Shown piece after piece: positions 50,901-62,507 of a stretch of 64,000 nt of DNA. Under the pieces are notes generated by a model. The model had not been told where the DNA came from and did no database searches. It was given only the letters and a program-made list of their open reading frames with translations. The DNA comes from Apoderus coryli (Eukaryota > Arthropoda > Insecta > Coleoptera > Attelabidae): contig OU452201.1 in the NCBI GenBank assembly GCA_911728435.2, forward strand, positions 1,178,001 through 1,242,000. Direction: 5' to 3'. A program made the translations under genes and the position numbers. The first letter of the stretch is position 1. Each line of letters starts with the position of its first letter.

Positions 50901-52970
50901 CAGTGCTTGTTCCATTTGTAACTGATAGAATACAGTTTCTGGAATAGTTATCGATGCTTCAATCGTCTTTCCTTTGAGAATATTGTTTGAATCCTCATGC
51001 TGATTATGAGTGACACATGAGTAAATCGAGTCGAGACGATTGTTTGGATTCACGTACCAAGTGCATTTCAGACCAGTGAAATTGTCTTTTTTCACTGGGA
51101 ATACTTCAATGGCGATGTTCTCCTAGAATTATTATTAAATACAGGTTAAGGGCTTAGGTACTTATTGCATTAAGACTGTGTAAATTCAACAATATAGTTA
51201 GTAGATAATATACAAATGAATTACAAACCTTTTGTAACAGCGTCGATGGACTTTGTATTGCCAAAGTTTCAGTCACATTAACCAATTTCTTACAACTGTG
51301 ATAATCTCCCTCATTCCGCCATAGAAAACCTCTCGGTAACTCACTTAATCTATTCACAACATCCATCAGAATATTCCCAACATGGTCAATAGTAGCAAAA
51401 TTTAAATAATTCTCAATAGTGTTCACCGCAAACACCAGGTCCATAACATCTTGGAATATGCGCAAGTTCGAAGTGTAATTTTTAAAATGTCGCGCACTTT
51501 CCGAAATACTAGTATTCACCTTTGAAAATTGCTCAAGTATCTTCGTTGTATCGGAGATATACGAACACAATGACGTGTTCAAATTAATCCATTCACCATG
51601 ATTCGAACACGAATACGTTGCGGTTTGCTGGGACAATTCCAAATTCATATTTAGCGATTCACATGGAAGGGAAACATTGTAGTTTACGATAGTTCTCGGC
51701 CAATTGTACGTTCCCTTGTTGTTAGCAGTTCGGGTCATTGCGCAGTACTCTGTCTCATCAGAGATAACGATAATGGTCACCCCTTTTGAATGATTACCTT
51801 GTAGTGTTAAGAAAATACAATTCCAAATCCCAGTGTGGTTCTTCTCCAATTTGGAAATGTTGAGAGTGCTGGTAATTAACCCAGTACTCGGTAGAAATTG
51901 GTTTTCAATCGCAATATCATCAAAATAATTTTTCGGATTTGAGTCTAAATAAGTCCAGCTTAATGTTGACAAAATGCTATCGTCATAGATGTCACTGATG
52001 CTCGGCGCACGGCAGCTCAAAGTCAAAGTATCACCTTCAAATACTACCTGATTCTCTTGTGGTTTGATGTCAAGTATCGGCAATCCGTTCGTATTTGCCG
52101 GGCTTTTGCAATGAATATCAACGCCGATTTTAAGTTTTCGCAATAAGAGTCCTTTAAATGTTGGAGGAGAGTTACATTTGGGGTTCGGTGTCAGTTTAAC
52201 GTTGAATTTTTGTGTCCAATCGAGCAGCCAAAGCAGACCGCAATCGCATTGCAGAGGATTGTTGGAAATATCACTAGAATAATAAACAGTGTAGCTAAGA
52301 AGTTATACTACAGAATCATAAATAAATAAAGGATGTAGGTACTTACAGCTGTTTCAGATTGTGAAAAGCATCAAATGTGCCTAAAGTTATTGTACTAATC
52401 TCATTATGAGACAGTCTCAATCGTTCCAAATGCTTTAAATTGTTAAAAGCTAATGGATCAATAAATTCAATTTGATTTTCACTAAGATCAAGACGTCTGA
52501 GAGCTGGCGTTTCCATAAATTGTCCATTATCTAGTTGCTTTATTTGATTCTTACTTAGATCTCTACGATAAAAATCAAAATAAATCGTAATTATGTAACA
52601 ACATTTTAACTGATGAACAAACTTACAATTTCTGTAAAGCAATGAGTTGAACTTTTGGACTAAACGCTTTCAAATTGTTCCCAGATAAGTTCCTATAAAT
52701 AAAATAGAAAACAAACAACATACAATATAGTTAAGAACTGTTAAAAATGGAAACTTACAATTGCACTAAGTCAATGGCGATGTTCAATAATTCTAGTTCA
52801 TCTAAATGTAGTATTTTATCTTTTTCTCCACAAATCATCTTCAAATAATTTGCACCATCATGTTGAGAGGATCGTTTACATTTGCATTTCTTTGGGCACA
52901 CATCTTCATTGGCAGAAATTGTTAAATTTAGTAAAAGGTAACATGTAAACAATACCTTTACTAGAAGCAT
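47905..52970 (-). CDS. ADGRA3: Adhesion G protein-coupled receptor, ADGRA (GPR124/125) type
   Basis: Exons on the minus strand: 52759-52970, 52627-52692, 52347-52562, 51229-52273, 50777-51122, 47905-50327, in phase to 1435 residues. Domains: signal peptide (MLLVKVLFTCYLLLNLTISA), Cys-rich LRR cap (CPKKCKCK), about four LRRs (LRRLDLSENQIEFIDPLAFN), C-terminal LRR cap (DISNNPLQCDCGLLWLLDW), Ig domain (about 222-312), a hormone-receptor/GAIN-like region, a degenerate GPS (about 656-698), seven membrane segments (about 717-1058) with a long third inner loop, and a tail of about 375 residues. The C-terminus is ETTV, the PDZ ligand known in ADGRA2/3, which supports this subfamily. Vertebrate members act in Wnt and planar polarity signalling. 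The GPS lacks the HL-S/T cleavage residues. The gene symbol is by family; insects usually have one such gene. Confidence 0.9.
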
Positions 52971-54640
52971 TTTGTTTAGATATATTACATTATTCTTATC
53001 ACGTGTAGAGTCAACTCAATTCGGTTTGACCACTGGCATTAATCCGAAGATAATTTTCTGGTAGAAAATACATTATTCGCATGTATAAAGTAATTTACAA
53101 ATTTTTTAAATAAACATTTAATATCATAGTAAGTATAAATAAAACATTCGCCATCTGCCATCTTTGTTAACATCAACAATGCTGGATTTGGAATTTTCTT
53201 TTCCTACTCACATCACTTGAACTAATTTGAGGATATTCTTCAGACTCACTTGTTTTAGTATAGGAATAGAATGATCAATTGAGTGTTGCTAAAAGAGCAC
53301 GTGAAAAAGTGAGATTGAGTGATAAATTTGGTACATATGGTATTTTTGAGGAAAAATTTATCAGTAAACTGTCAATTAATTTGAAAAATGTTTGTTATTT
53401 GACATTAAAGGCTAGTGGAGGATGGACAGAGTATCAAAATCATATGTTCTTTTTGAATCATTGACGTTTTAAATGTTTTTGTTTATTATTTACACTAGAG
53501 CATAAACTGATGATGATGATTGTTCATCCAAATCATAATATCCCATAACTCTTCGTTGCTCTCGATAACGTTCAAATGATCCATAATTTGCTAACCTTCT
53601 ATGTATGATGTAGGTATGTATGCAATATAAATGACATTGTAAATGATTTTTTGTAAATTGAGGCTCCATTTATTTGTATTTCGTTATGGAAATTTGAAAG
53701 ATCCGTAAGTAGGTACATATATTTGAAAAAATTTAGAACTAGAATAATAAAATGTTTGTTTATATTTTATGTGCAACTACTTATGCCTATGTAGTGTAAT
53801 TTGTTTCGTATTTCTATATTCCCAGCGAAGTAACATATCTTGGCAATTTGCCAAAAAACTATAGGTATAATATATAATTTTCACTTGTGAAATATTTTTG
53901 CTTTGAATAAATAAGATTCAGTTCAGTACTTTTTGGTTATATACACAATTCACTAGAATAAATAAATGGTTTAAAATAATATGTATCTGACATTTTATCA
54001 AGTGTTGATTTGTAGTATCTTACTCTAGTTAAATCGGCTAGTTTTTGTTTCAAATATAATATCTTATAAGTGCTCAATTTTGTTTATATTTGATATAAAA
54101 GTATATTAATAATAAATACCATGTTTTAAGTGCGCGATAATCTTTTCAGAATTCTCATTACCTAATTAACAATTAACTCCAATACGGGTATATGTATAAA
54201 TAATGAGTCGATTGGAAAAAATAAAAAATATCGTGATAACTTAGCAAAGATCAGTTCTGTGATACGCTACAGAGTGCTTCGCGGTATTTAATGCCATATT
54301 AGGAATACGTTTCTGACTGAAAGTCAATCGCTCTACCTCTACTCGGGGAAAGTGTCATAAAAGAGTATGTATGACACGCGCAGTCGTTCCTATATTATGA
54401 TTACAGGGTTGTTTTTAAGACAAAAATACTATTTTCCTGAAAATAATAAATTTGTAATCATTCCTTTTTGAGAAAAACGTCAAATTTTCATACACGTACG
54501 TTGAAGCATCTGCATATAACACCACATAGTAGTTAATCAATTTTAATACTAAGAAGCGCGCAAAATTAAGTAAGTATTGTTGCGTTTGATGTGAATATCC
54601 ATCGAAAAACGCTTACTGAAACTAAAGCGCTATTATAAAA
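52971..54640. other. Divergent intergenic region, ADGRA receptor / K2P channel
   Basis: About 1.7 kb between two head-to-head starts. A 61-codon ORF at 53279-53464 matches nothing. No repeat recognised. Promoters of both genes are expected here but no core element could be placed. Confidence 0.5.
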
Positions 54641-56040
54641 ATGGATCGCGACCTAGCACCATTTCGGGACCCATCGCGCAATAGAGGAGGTTCAACCTCC
54701 ACATTGGACGTTGATCCCAAAGAGAAATTGAAAGACTGTTGGCGAAAAATGATAGCCTTCCTATTTACGCAAGTAGGAGTCGGAGCATTGGTGATCGGTT
54801 ACAGTTTGTTGGGTGCTTTGCTATTCATGCATTTAGAAAGTATGCCAGAACAACACCAGAATATACCCAAAGTGTGGAAACTGCGAAATAGTACAGTTAA
54901 AAAGTTGTTTGAGGTTAGTGTTAGTTGATATATTTTTTATTTTATTGGTCCTTTGAGCTATTATAATATTTGTTTAATAAATTTGTAGGTGGCGTTGAAT
55001 TGTAATATATTCGAAGATGGTGTTGAGTTTAAACAAGGCATAGATCAGGTAAAGACCAATGGCAATCTACTACTATATATTATCAGCTGCAGCAGTTTTC
55101 AAGTTCTTGAAATTGTCGGACTACCTAATCTTGGTGCAAATTTTCAGTTCTATGAAAAAGTGCTGCTCTTTATTGTCATTTTTATTATAAACTAATTTGT
55201 TTTGTTCTTAAGGTTCTAAAGTATCATCAGGACTCTGTCGCTGTATTATTTAGACACGGTTATGATGAAACACCTCTAAATGAACAATGGACATATCCCG
55301 CAGCTTTAATGTTTTCCTTGAGCATTATTACAATGGTTGGTTATGGAAATATGGTACCACGGACCCAAGCTGGCAAAATTGCTGTTACCGTGTACGCAGT
55401 TTTTGGTATACCCCTGTATATACTATATTTCATGAATATGGGTAAGTTTGAAATGAAATAAAAGTACGTTTTCCATAACAGTAATATTTTTCTTTATCCA
55501 GGTAAAATTTTCGCTGGTTGCTTCAAATGGATTTACCGCAGATTGTATGAATGTTCCACAGAAAGACAAGATGATGAGCCTCCGAAAAAAATTATAGTTC
55601 CTTCGACTGCATGTCTATGGGTTATTGGAGCTTACGTTCTAACTGGTGCTGTTATGTTCTCCGAATGGGAGAAATGGGGATTCTTAGATAGCACATACTT
55701 TTGTATAACCACTTTATGTAAACTTGGGTTAGGTGATCTTGGTAAGTAGGTATGGAGTGAAGGTGAGCACACGTTCTAATTAGGTTGCTTTTTCGCAGTT
55801 CCCGGGGCGGATGTCACGGCGTCGAACGAGGGTAACCAAACTAAGTTGGTGATTAACTTCATTTACATGCTACTTGGTATGGGTCTAGTAGCTATGTGTT
55901 ACAATTTAATGAAAGAAGAAATTCGTGTGAAACTTCGGGAAATGGAAGAGGACTTTCATCAGTGTCTAGAGGATACTAAAGTCCGATTTGTGACAAGCTG
56001 TAGAAGGTGTAAAAAGACTGATCAAGACTATGATTATTAA
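54641..56040 (+). CDS. Two-pore-domain potassium channel (K2P/KCNK family)
   Basis: Predicted leak-type potassium channel subunit of 347 residues in the plasma membrane. Exons: 54641-54913, 54989-55048, 55213-55441, 55502-55741, 55799-56040, all in phase. Order: cytosolic N-terminus, M1 (VGALVIGYSLLGALLFMHLE), extracellular cap, P1 with filter TMVGYGN, M2 (VYAVFGIPLYILYFMNMGK), inner loop, M3 (ACLWVIGAYVLTGAVMF), P2 with YFCITTLCKLGLGDLVPG, M4 (FIYMLLGMGLVAMCYNLMKE) and a short acidic/cysteine-bearing tail. The P1 filter is normal. In P2 the usual T-I-G-F-G reads K-L-G-L-G, so a lysine replaces the filter threonine; GLGD itself is known from TWIK-1. The frame and splice sites around it are sound, so it is unlikely to be an assembly slip. 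Poly(A) signals at 56108 and 56112. Confidence 0.92.
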
Positions 56041-56117
56041 TATAAGTATTATCGTTCGTTTCATCTGTCTCTAACATTGCTAAACAAATATATTGTAATT
56101 ATATTTTAATAAATAAA

Positions 56118-56850
56118 ATAATTTTTCGAAACCATATATTGTCTGAATAAGTTAAGCACTTCAACTGATGATATTCATTAGTTACAAAACAAACAAAAAA
56201 TTAAATGGGTAGGTACTAAAAATGAGCGTGATATCCGGCACTATTTTCTACATTCAGTAGGCTTATTCCAAAATATATATATATAGTAATAAGCATACAC
56301 TAAGCTGGGATAAAATCGCCGTTAGATCGGCATCTGTTGACGCAAGATTACAAAACAATACCTGTTTTATTCAGCCCTATATGCAAAACACTAAATGGCC
56401 TGGTTGTCCATTCTGCACAATAAATAAACACAACGAATCATCCCTGATTGATTGACGACCGATAGCTGTATACGGTGAAACTCATCAGTCTGGCCGTGGT
56501 CTTGAATTGGATAGGAGCCGTTTTTTGCTTTGTCAGACTAATGATAAGTAACAAAGAATGGCCACATCTTATTAAAAGACTTGCATGAATATTTCTCATG
56601 TGCGCCACTTTGTGCTGATGAATTGTGATTCAAAACGATACTTACTGTTTTTCTCTAAACTTGGTTAGACTCATACTTTAAACATTAATTATTGGTAGTA
56701 AAATCTAATTAAAAAAAAATACTATTTCATGTTCAAGCAGCTTGCAAACAAAGAGCTTAGAGTGCATGTTTGGCATTTGAAGTTCTAAGCACTTATAGGA
56801 GTCAATTTGTGGAGCAGACGTGTTTTATTTAACAATTACTTTTTTTTTAG
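56118..56850. other. Intergenic region, K2P channel to C2orf69 homologue
   Basis: No gene recognised. It probably contains the promoter and a non-coding or short coding first exon of the downstream gene, because an acceptor (polypyrimidine tract and AG at 56849-56850) precedes its first recognised exon. Confidence 0.45.
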
Positions 56851-56869
56851 ATTTCGTATACAAAAGAAA

Positions 56870-59330
56870 ATGCTCGGACAAGAATCAGCGTGTTCAAATA
56901 AACGAATACATGATGTAATTGGTTTTGAGAATCGGCAAAACGATATCGTCTATGCCTCACCAGCACACACTCATTCTGAATCCAAGAGGGTAGTGGTATT
57001 TTTCCCGGGTGACGTTCAGGTAAAAAGGCACCACAGAGCCAAAATGAGGAGCTGCAAATAAAGATATGACTTTCGCTTTCGAAGAGTCTTGGCCATTATC
57101 TTTATAAACAAAAGACAATGTATTGGTCTAAAAATGTTATGTGAGGGTCTTAGACCGATCCTACCTCGACTAAGTCATTTCATGTAACTTTACTATTGCT
57201 TATTTAAAAGAAATTTAATTCTTAAGTGGAGTTGTAATTTTCGTAATGAAGAAATAAAAGCCCATCTCTACGAAATATTATTTCGTGGAGATTCGATTTT
57301 TATTTTTTGCTATTTCAGGATTATGCAGAAAACATGGAGAGTCACAGGGATAACAAAAACTATCTGACATGGAATTTGGAGAATACCGCCAGTTTGTTAC
57401 AAACAAAGTTTCCAAACTCTCATATATTAGTTGTAAAGCCATCAAAGTAAGCGATATTCTTAAATCCGGTGTCTAAACAGTGTTATTAGAGCAATAATTT
57501 TGCAGAATGGAGTATAAAACTTTCAGTTGTTACCACAACTTTGTTCGTAGTAATAAATGTGGAGTTCCTGATCATGAACCATTGCATAATGGTTTAAACC
57601 ATCTGAAAATTCTTGTTGAAAATGTTTTGTTGCAGACATGCAATGATGCAGCCAATATGTTAAACAAAGAGGACATAATACAGGTACTGGTATGTTCTAG
57701 CGGCTGTCCTCAGTTCGAATTACTTATCCACATTTCTTTCCAGCCCAGAGTTAACACTTTTATTAAGTTGTTCTTGGCCACTATATTCCTTGTCGAATTA
57801 CCTGAAAGCTCCTGTGTGACTGCGGTGGTGCGATGCATATGTGGAGCCTTTTATGAATCCAACATATATTTATGTTTTAGACAGAAAACTTCAACAGGCA
57901 ACTAAACTTATAAAAACAATTCTTCTGGATATATTCTCCGTCAAATTTACATTTTAGTTGGTGATATATCCAGTATAAGTGACTCCAAAACTGAGGACAC
58001 ATTGTCTTGCTGTATACGAGCGTGCAATGACATATCTGATATCATTTTCTGAATTGTAGAGTTTGGAATTGTCACTAATAGGCTTCAGCAAAGGGTGTGT
58101 AGTCCTAAATCAATTTCTTTATGAATTTCATTACTATAGCTCGTTGAAAAACATTCCAACAATCGTTGAAAGAATCACAGATATGTACTGGCTGGATGGT
58201 GGCCACAATGGTGGCAAAAATACTTGGATAACGTCAATGCCAATATTACAAAGTTTAGTACAATTAGGTAAGCTTAAGTTTCCATTTCAGCCTTGCAGTT
58301 TGTTAGTTTGAAGGAATATTAGTTAATATACGAGGCATGTTTTTTAAGTAAGTACCGTTTTGGAATTAAAAAAAGACGTGCAAAGATATCGCAATAATTT
58401 TATTTTTACATGAAAGCCTGTACCTTAATCTACTTTTCTACATAATTTCCGTGAATATTGAGGCACCAGTTTTTGAATACCCTCCTCATAAAATTCTGCC
58501 GCCTAACTTGTTAACCACTGTATCACAAATGCAGAAACTCCACTAGCAATACTCCTTTTCTGTCCCAAAAAACTGTGCACATGATTTTCCGGGCAGAAAT
58601 TGTTTGCTTAAACTTCACTCTTTTGGGTGATGATGAATGTCGCCATTCCATGGATTGTTGTTTCGATTCTGGTGTGACGTAGGCCACCCATGTTTCGTCA
58701 CCAGTAACAATTTGGTCTAAAAAATCTTCACCTTCATTGTGGTACCGCTCAAGGAAAGTCAATGCACTGCCTAAACGTTGGGTTTTGTGATAACGAAGTC
58801 AAAACATTTGTGATACAGTGGTTAACAAGTCAGGCGGCAAAATTTTATGAGGAGGGTATTCAAAAACTGGTGCCACGTTATGACAAGTGCCTCAATATTC
58901 ACGGAAATTATGTAGAAAAGTAGATTAAGGTACAGGCTTTCATGTAAAAATAAAATTATTGCGATATCTTTGCACGTCTTTTTGCTGAAAATTGGTGCGC
59001 TTATTCGAAATATCTAAATAACTATGGGTCTAGGATGTACCGTTTTGTTGTAAGTGGCAGATGTTTGTCTCCATCTGAAACTATTTTTTATGTCATATGG
59101 GGTTTTAGGTGTAGGTTTTTAATGTTATATTTTTAATTAAAGGAATCCATATACACGTTCATGTCACCCCATATCAAATCAACGACGATCGCCGGCCATG
59201 GATTAGAAAAGAAGAAAAACTTTTTTACCAAACCTTATTACGACTAAAAGCGAAATGTCAACGTCAAATACACTTCGAAACAGATTTACCGGATTTAAAT
59301 CTACATTTTAATGTTCTAAAAGTATTTTAA
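56870..59330 (+). CDS. C2orf69: C2orf69 homologue (UPF0565 family, predicted serine hydrolase fold)
   Basis: Vertebrate C2orf69 is a mitochondria-associated protein with a hydrolase-like fold, and its loss causes a mitochondrial disease. Exons: 56870-57019, 57319-57446, 57506-57683, 58060-58267, 59143-59330; all phases agree, giving 283 residues. Conserved blocks: SKRVVVFFPGDVQDYAENM, NYLTWNLENTASLLQTKFPN, FSCYHNFVRSN, LIGFSKGCVVLNQFLYEF (GFSKG with the candidate nucleophile Ser), MYWLDGGHNGGKNTWIT, HVHVTPYQINDDRRPWIRKE and the end LNLHFNVLKVF. It is shorter than the human protein at the N-terminus; the frame is open upstream of the ATG to the acceptor at 56850, so a further coding exon carrying a targeting peptide could exist. 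The last intron holds a mariner-derived foldback. AATAAA at 59336. Confidence 0.9.
58371..58985. mobile_element. Mariner-derived foldback in the C2orf69 intron
   Basis: Inverted arms 58371-58531 and 58805-58985 (left arm lacks about 20 bases) both encode the C-terminus of a mariner transposase. The right arm reads on the plus strand FVIQWLTSQAAKFYEEGIQK and LVPRYDKCLNIHGNYVEK then a stop. Between them, on the minus strand (58762-58523), lies part of the catalytic core: FLDQIVTGDETWVAYVTPES, KQQSMEWRHSSSPKRVKFKQ and IMCTVFWDRKGVLLVEFL (first Asp in GDETW). Two mariner copies seem fused head to head with the middle lost, leaving a hairpin element with matching outer ends (AAAAGACGTGCAAAG). Confidence 0.82.
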
Positions 59331-59341
59331 GCACAAATAAA

Positions 59342-60311
59342 ACATTAAACGATAAATTTTGATAGTTTTTATTGGTATAAAAAAGATTTACCATCAAATA
59401 GTCAAAACAGAAAAAACTAACCTTATAATAACATTATAATATAGCAGGTTTTTAATTTCAAAAGTATTATCGAAATGACATTGTTTTACCGTTTACTTTA
59501 ATTCATATTTAAAGCTATGAAACTGTGAAAATGTTTTGTTACAGCAAAACATACAGGGTGGTCTAGTTATAATTGTGGAAATAAAATAACTAAACTAATA
59601 ATTACATTATTTGTGTTTTTCGACCTGCTTAGAGGTCTGATGATGCCCAATTGAGGGCGAAATATGTAATCCAAGTTGAATATATTTTGTTGAGGTTTTT
59701 CCGATAATTGTGGAAATTTTGTATTAGAATGAACATTTTCACGCATTCTATACGTCAAAGTATCAAAAATAATGCAAAATACTAATTCTTCGCCTGATGT
59801 ATTGCTAATTTTTGCACATAATGGCGACTGTATAAAGGTACATTTATAATTTCGACCACCCCCTGAACTCTTCACAAAAATAAAGTAGGCACAGCTACTT
59901 TTCTTCTTTGAACTCTTAAAAGATAATAATAATTGTAAACATTACGTCTGAATTACATAACAAAATATATAGGGTATCAAGTTAATATTAACTGGAGCTC
60001 TTTGACAAGGTACAGTACTTCTACTGCATATGTTTGAGGTCAAAATAAAACTGGTTGTGTGCCTAGGAAATCCTGTAATATACTTCATTATGTAAATCAA
60101 CCTTAAAAAATAAACGCCCAGTCTGTCATATTTTCAATGTCCCCGTTAATTGTACAGATTTCTAATGTCCAACCATTTAAAAAACAAATTCGACTTCTCT
60201 ATCATAAACAAAGTAGAAAACCCTATAGGTTTCGATAACATTAAGGGACTAAGATCGAAAATAGGACACACGGTGGTATTAAAAACTCTTAAACTACACA
60301 AAAAAACTTGC
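59342..60311. other. Tail-to-tail intergenic region, C2orf69 homologue / PRPF38B
   Basis: Both genes end toward this stretch. It contains a short MITE (about 59550-59868) and otherwise AT-rich sequence without coding signal. The PRPF38B 3' UTR lies at its right end. Confidence 0.5.
59550..59868. repeat. Short MITE with CAGGGTGGTC-type ends and a hammerhead-like core
   Basis: The left end reads ACAGGGTGGTCTAGTTATAA; the right end, reverse-complemented, reads TCAGGGGGTGGTCGAAATTA, so imperfect inverted ends lie about 320 bases apart. Inside, at 59635-59661, is GTCTGATGATGCCC followed by AATTGAGGGCGAAAT, i.e. CTGATGA, a GCCC/GGGC stem and GAAA as in a hammerhead ribozyme. Confidence 0.55.
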
Positions 60312-61959
60312 TTAACGATACCTATCGCTTTTATGCTTATTCTCGCGTTCCCTGCTGCTTCGTTGATGCCTACTCGAAGAAGGACTACTCCTATCTCGTT
60401 CCTTTCTACCGGTAAGTGGACTCCTGTCTCTGTCCCGTCTATGTGAAGGACTATCGCGCCTGTGTCTATCTCTTTCTCCTCCTCTCCTATCATCGCGTCT
60501 GTCTCTGTCGTCCCGCAAAAAATCACGCTGAACATCTTCACGAGTCGCTCGTTCGCGTTCGAATCGTCTGTCGCGTTCGTGCGCAGCCATGACTGCTTGT
60601 GGAGGGAATTTGCTCTAAAAATAAAATAGTACATTAGTTGAGGAATAAAGTTGTTTTTTATAATATTCTTATATACCTCTAGATGCTTCTGGATCTTTTG
60701 TTGAATAGGCACAGGTATCCTTGGAAATAATGTGGAAAACCATTCCAACTTGACCAACCATTGACGTAATATAGTTCCAATAGTCATATTCTGACCACCA
60801 CCAGCCTTCACGTCCAATTCCTACAACACACACACACGTTACACTTAACTAAAGAATACAATAAATTATAAAATTACTATCAAGCTCTGATCTTAGAACA
60901 GTCACAACCTGCCGGAACCATTCACAAACGATGACCTTTTGGCTATTAAAACTAAATGCAAATCCCTGGAATACTTTGTGATGGATCCTGACTATTCTTC
61001 GAACAGTGCTAAATAGGGAATATAGGCACAGGTGTAACCACTCTACCTTTGTCTGTTACGCACCTCCTCATCTTCTAAGTAGCCTTCGTACCAGTCGAGT
61101 AAATGCGCTGGTGGCATAGTATATCTGATGTACATGAAGCCCAGACATCGAATGTACGGGGAATCACAATGTGTTATTAAACCTTTAAAACAAGAAAAGA
61201 ATTATACCTATAAAATGAATTTGTGTCTAAATATAATAAAAAGAAAAATAATTTTGTACGCTATGCTATGAAAATAATTATTTAATTTCATAGGTGCTTG
61301 TTTGCCACTATATGTTACGATGTTATGATCAGTTTAAGTTGTTACACTTACCGTTTAGTTGTTTTCTTGTCAATTTCAACGTAAACAATTTGTAAAGCAA
61401 ACAGTAAGCTGTTGAGACTATGCCTCCAGCACCTACGCCTCTAACTCCACCACACATACCGGTCTGACCTAAATAAATTTAATTATATGTAAAAACCAAT
61501 AACAAACAAAAAAAACTAAGAGCTTTGCTCATTATTTTCAACCTATTATCATATCGTGTCATGTGTTTCACTCACATTCACTCACCTGAGGTTCTGCGCG
61601 AACCTTTCTCCCATGGTTCTAAATGAGTAACTTTGTAGTATATTTCATCCACTACTTCATGGTAGGTTTTCAATTCGTATAGATTTACTACAAACAAAAA
61701 AAGAATGAATTAAATTAAGTACTGACAAAAATAATTTATTATGTTATTTACCTTTAAAGTAATGGGAACTCTGAATGTTTGTTAAAATTAATGGGTTTAA
61801 GTTCATTGTACGTTCGTTGCCCCATAATGGTAACACGTTGCTTTGCTTCGTTTTGGTTGATGTACATTCTGAAGGAATGAATTGTTAAACTAAATAAAAT
61901 AAATACATAAATACAAAATACTTACCATCATCACTGTTCCTAGAGTCACTATTATTCAT
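60312..61959 (-). CDS. PRPF38B: Pre-mRNA-splicing factor 38B (PRPF38B), Prp38 family
   Basis: Spliceosome-associated nuclear protein. Exons on the minus strand: 61926-61959, 61752-61868, 61586-61687, 61352-61468, 61064-61182, 60677-60820, 60312-60614, in phase to 311 residues. The Prp38 domain covers about 20-210: VLPLWGNERTMNLNPLILTN, SHYFKVNLYELKTYHEVVDE, MCGGVRGVGAGGIVSTAYCL, THCDSPYIRCLGFMYIRYTM, DVKAGGGQNMTIGTILRQWL and LEWFSTLFPRIPVPIQQKIQ. The last exon is an Arg/Asp/Ser-rich tail (RDRRDDRRGGERDRHRRDSP), usual in this family but shorter than in vertebrates. The start MNNSDSRNSDD has no upstream in-frame rival. It stands head to head with EMG1, about 550 bases apart. Confidence 0.95.
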
Positions 61960-62507
61960 GTTGGCTAAATGTAATATAGACACCTAAATTATGTGCAGTT
62001 TTCGTATTCTTCTAGGTATATTATTTTACGATGAAGTTAGTTCAACTCTAAACAACAGATTTAGTCTTACACTTCAGTTTTAAGTTGTTAAATAAATAAA
62101 AATTTCCACCATATGTAAAAATCAAGTAAAAGCAAACGAAGGTAGAGCGAAATGAAGAAGCTATCAATTATGTCTTATGTCAATGTCATCCCACAATCCA
62201 CAATTGTCAAATGTCAAAATCTTTAAAATTTGAGAACTCTTCTTCTTCTTTGAAAACAGGTTGGTAGAACGATCGATCGAAGCGAGGTACATCATACTAA
62301 ATTACCATAGCGATGCCTCCGTGCTTTCGGTGGATGTATGTATTATTTCGTGTCACATGTCACATCCCAATAAAAATGTAATTCTATGGTCACATGTCCA
62401 GTTGATCTGTGCTCTGTGCTTATCGCACATGTAATTTTGTAAAATATCGCCGATTAAATTAACATAACCCGACTTTTTCAATATTTTTGTTTTTGTACCA
62501 ATTAAAC
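61960..62507. promoter_or_regulatory. Likely bidirectional promoter, PRPF38B / EMG1
   Basis: About 550 bases separate the two start codons, and both genes are RNA-processing housekeeping genes. A GATCGATCGAAGCGAG block at 62270-62287 and repeated CACATGTCACATGT words near 62350-62400 stand out. No TATA box is evident, in keeping with a housekeeping promoter. Function is inferred from position only. Confidence 0.5.

Noticed and set aside
53279..53464. Small gene between ADGRA receptor and K2P channel
   Set aside because: No homology, no clear ATG context, and length typical of chance in AT-rich DNA.
60150..60446. Plus-strand ORF over the PRPF38B tail
   Set aside because: Antisense shadow of the Arg/Ser-rich exon.
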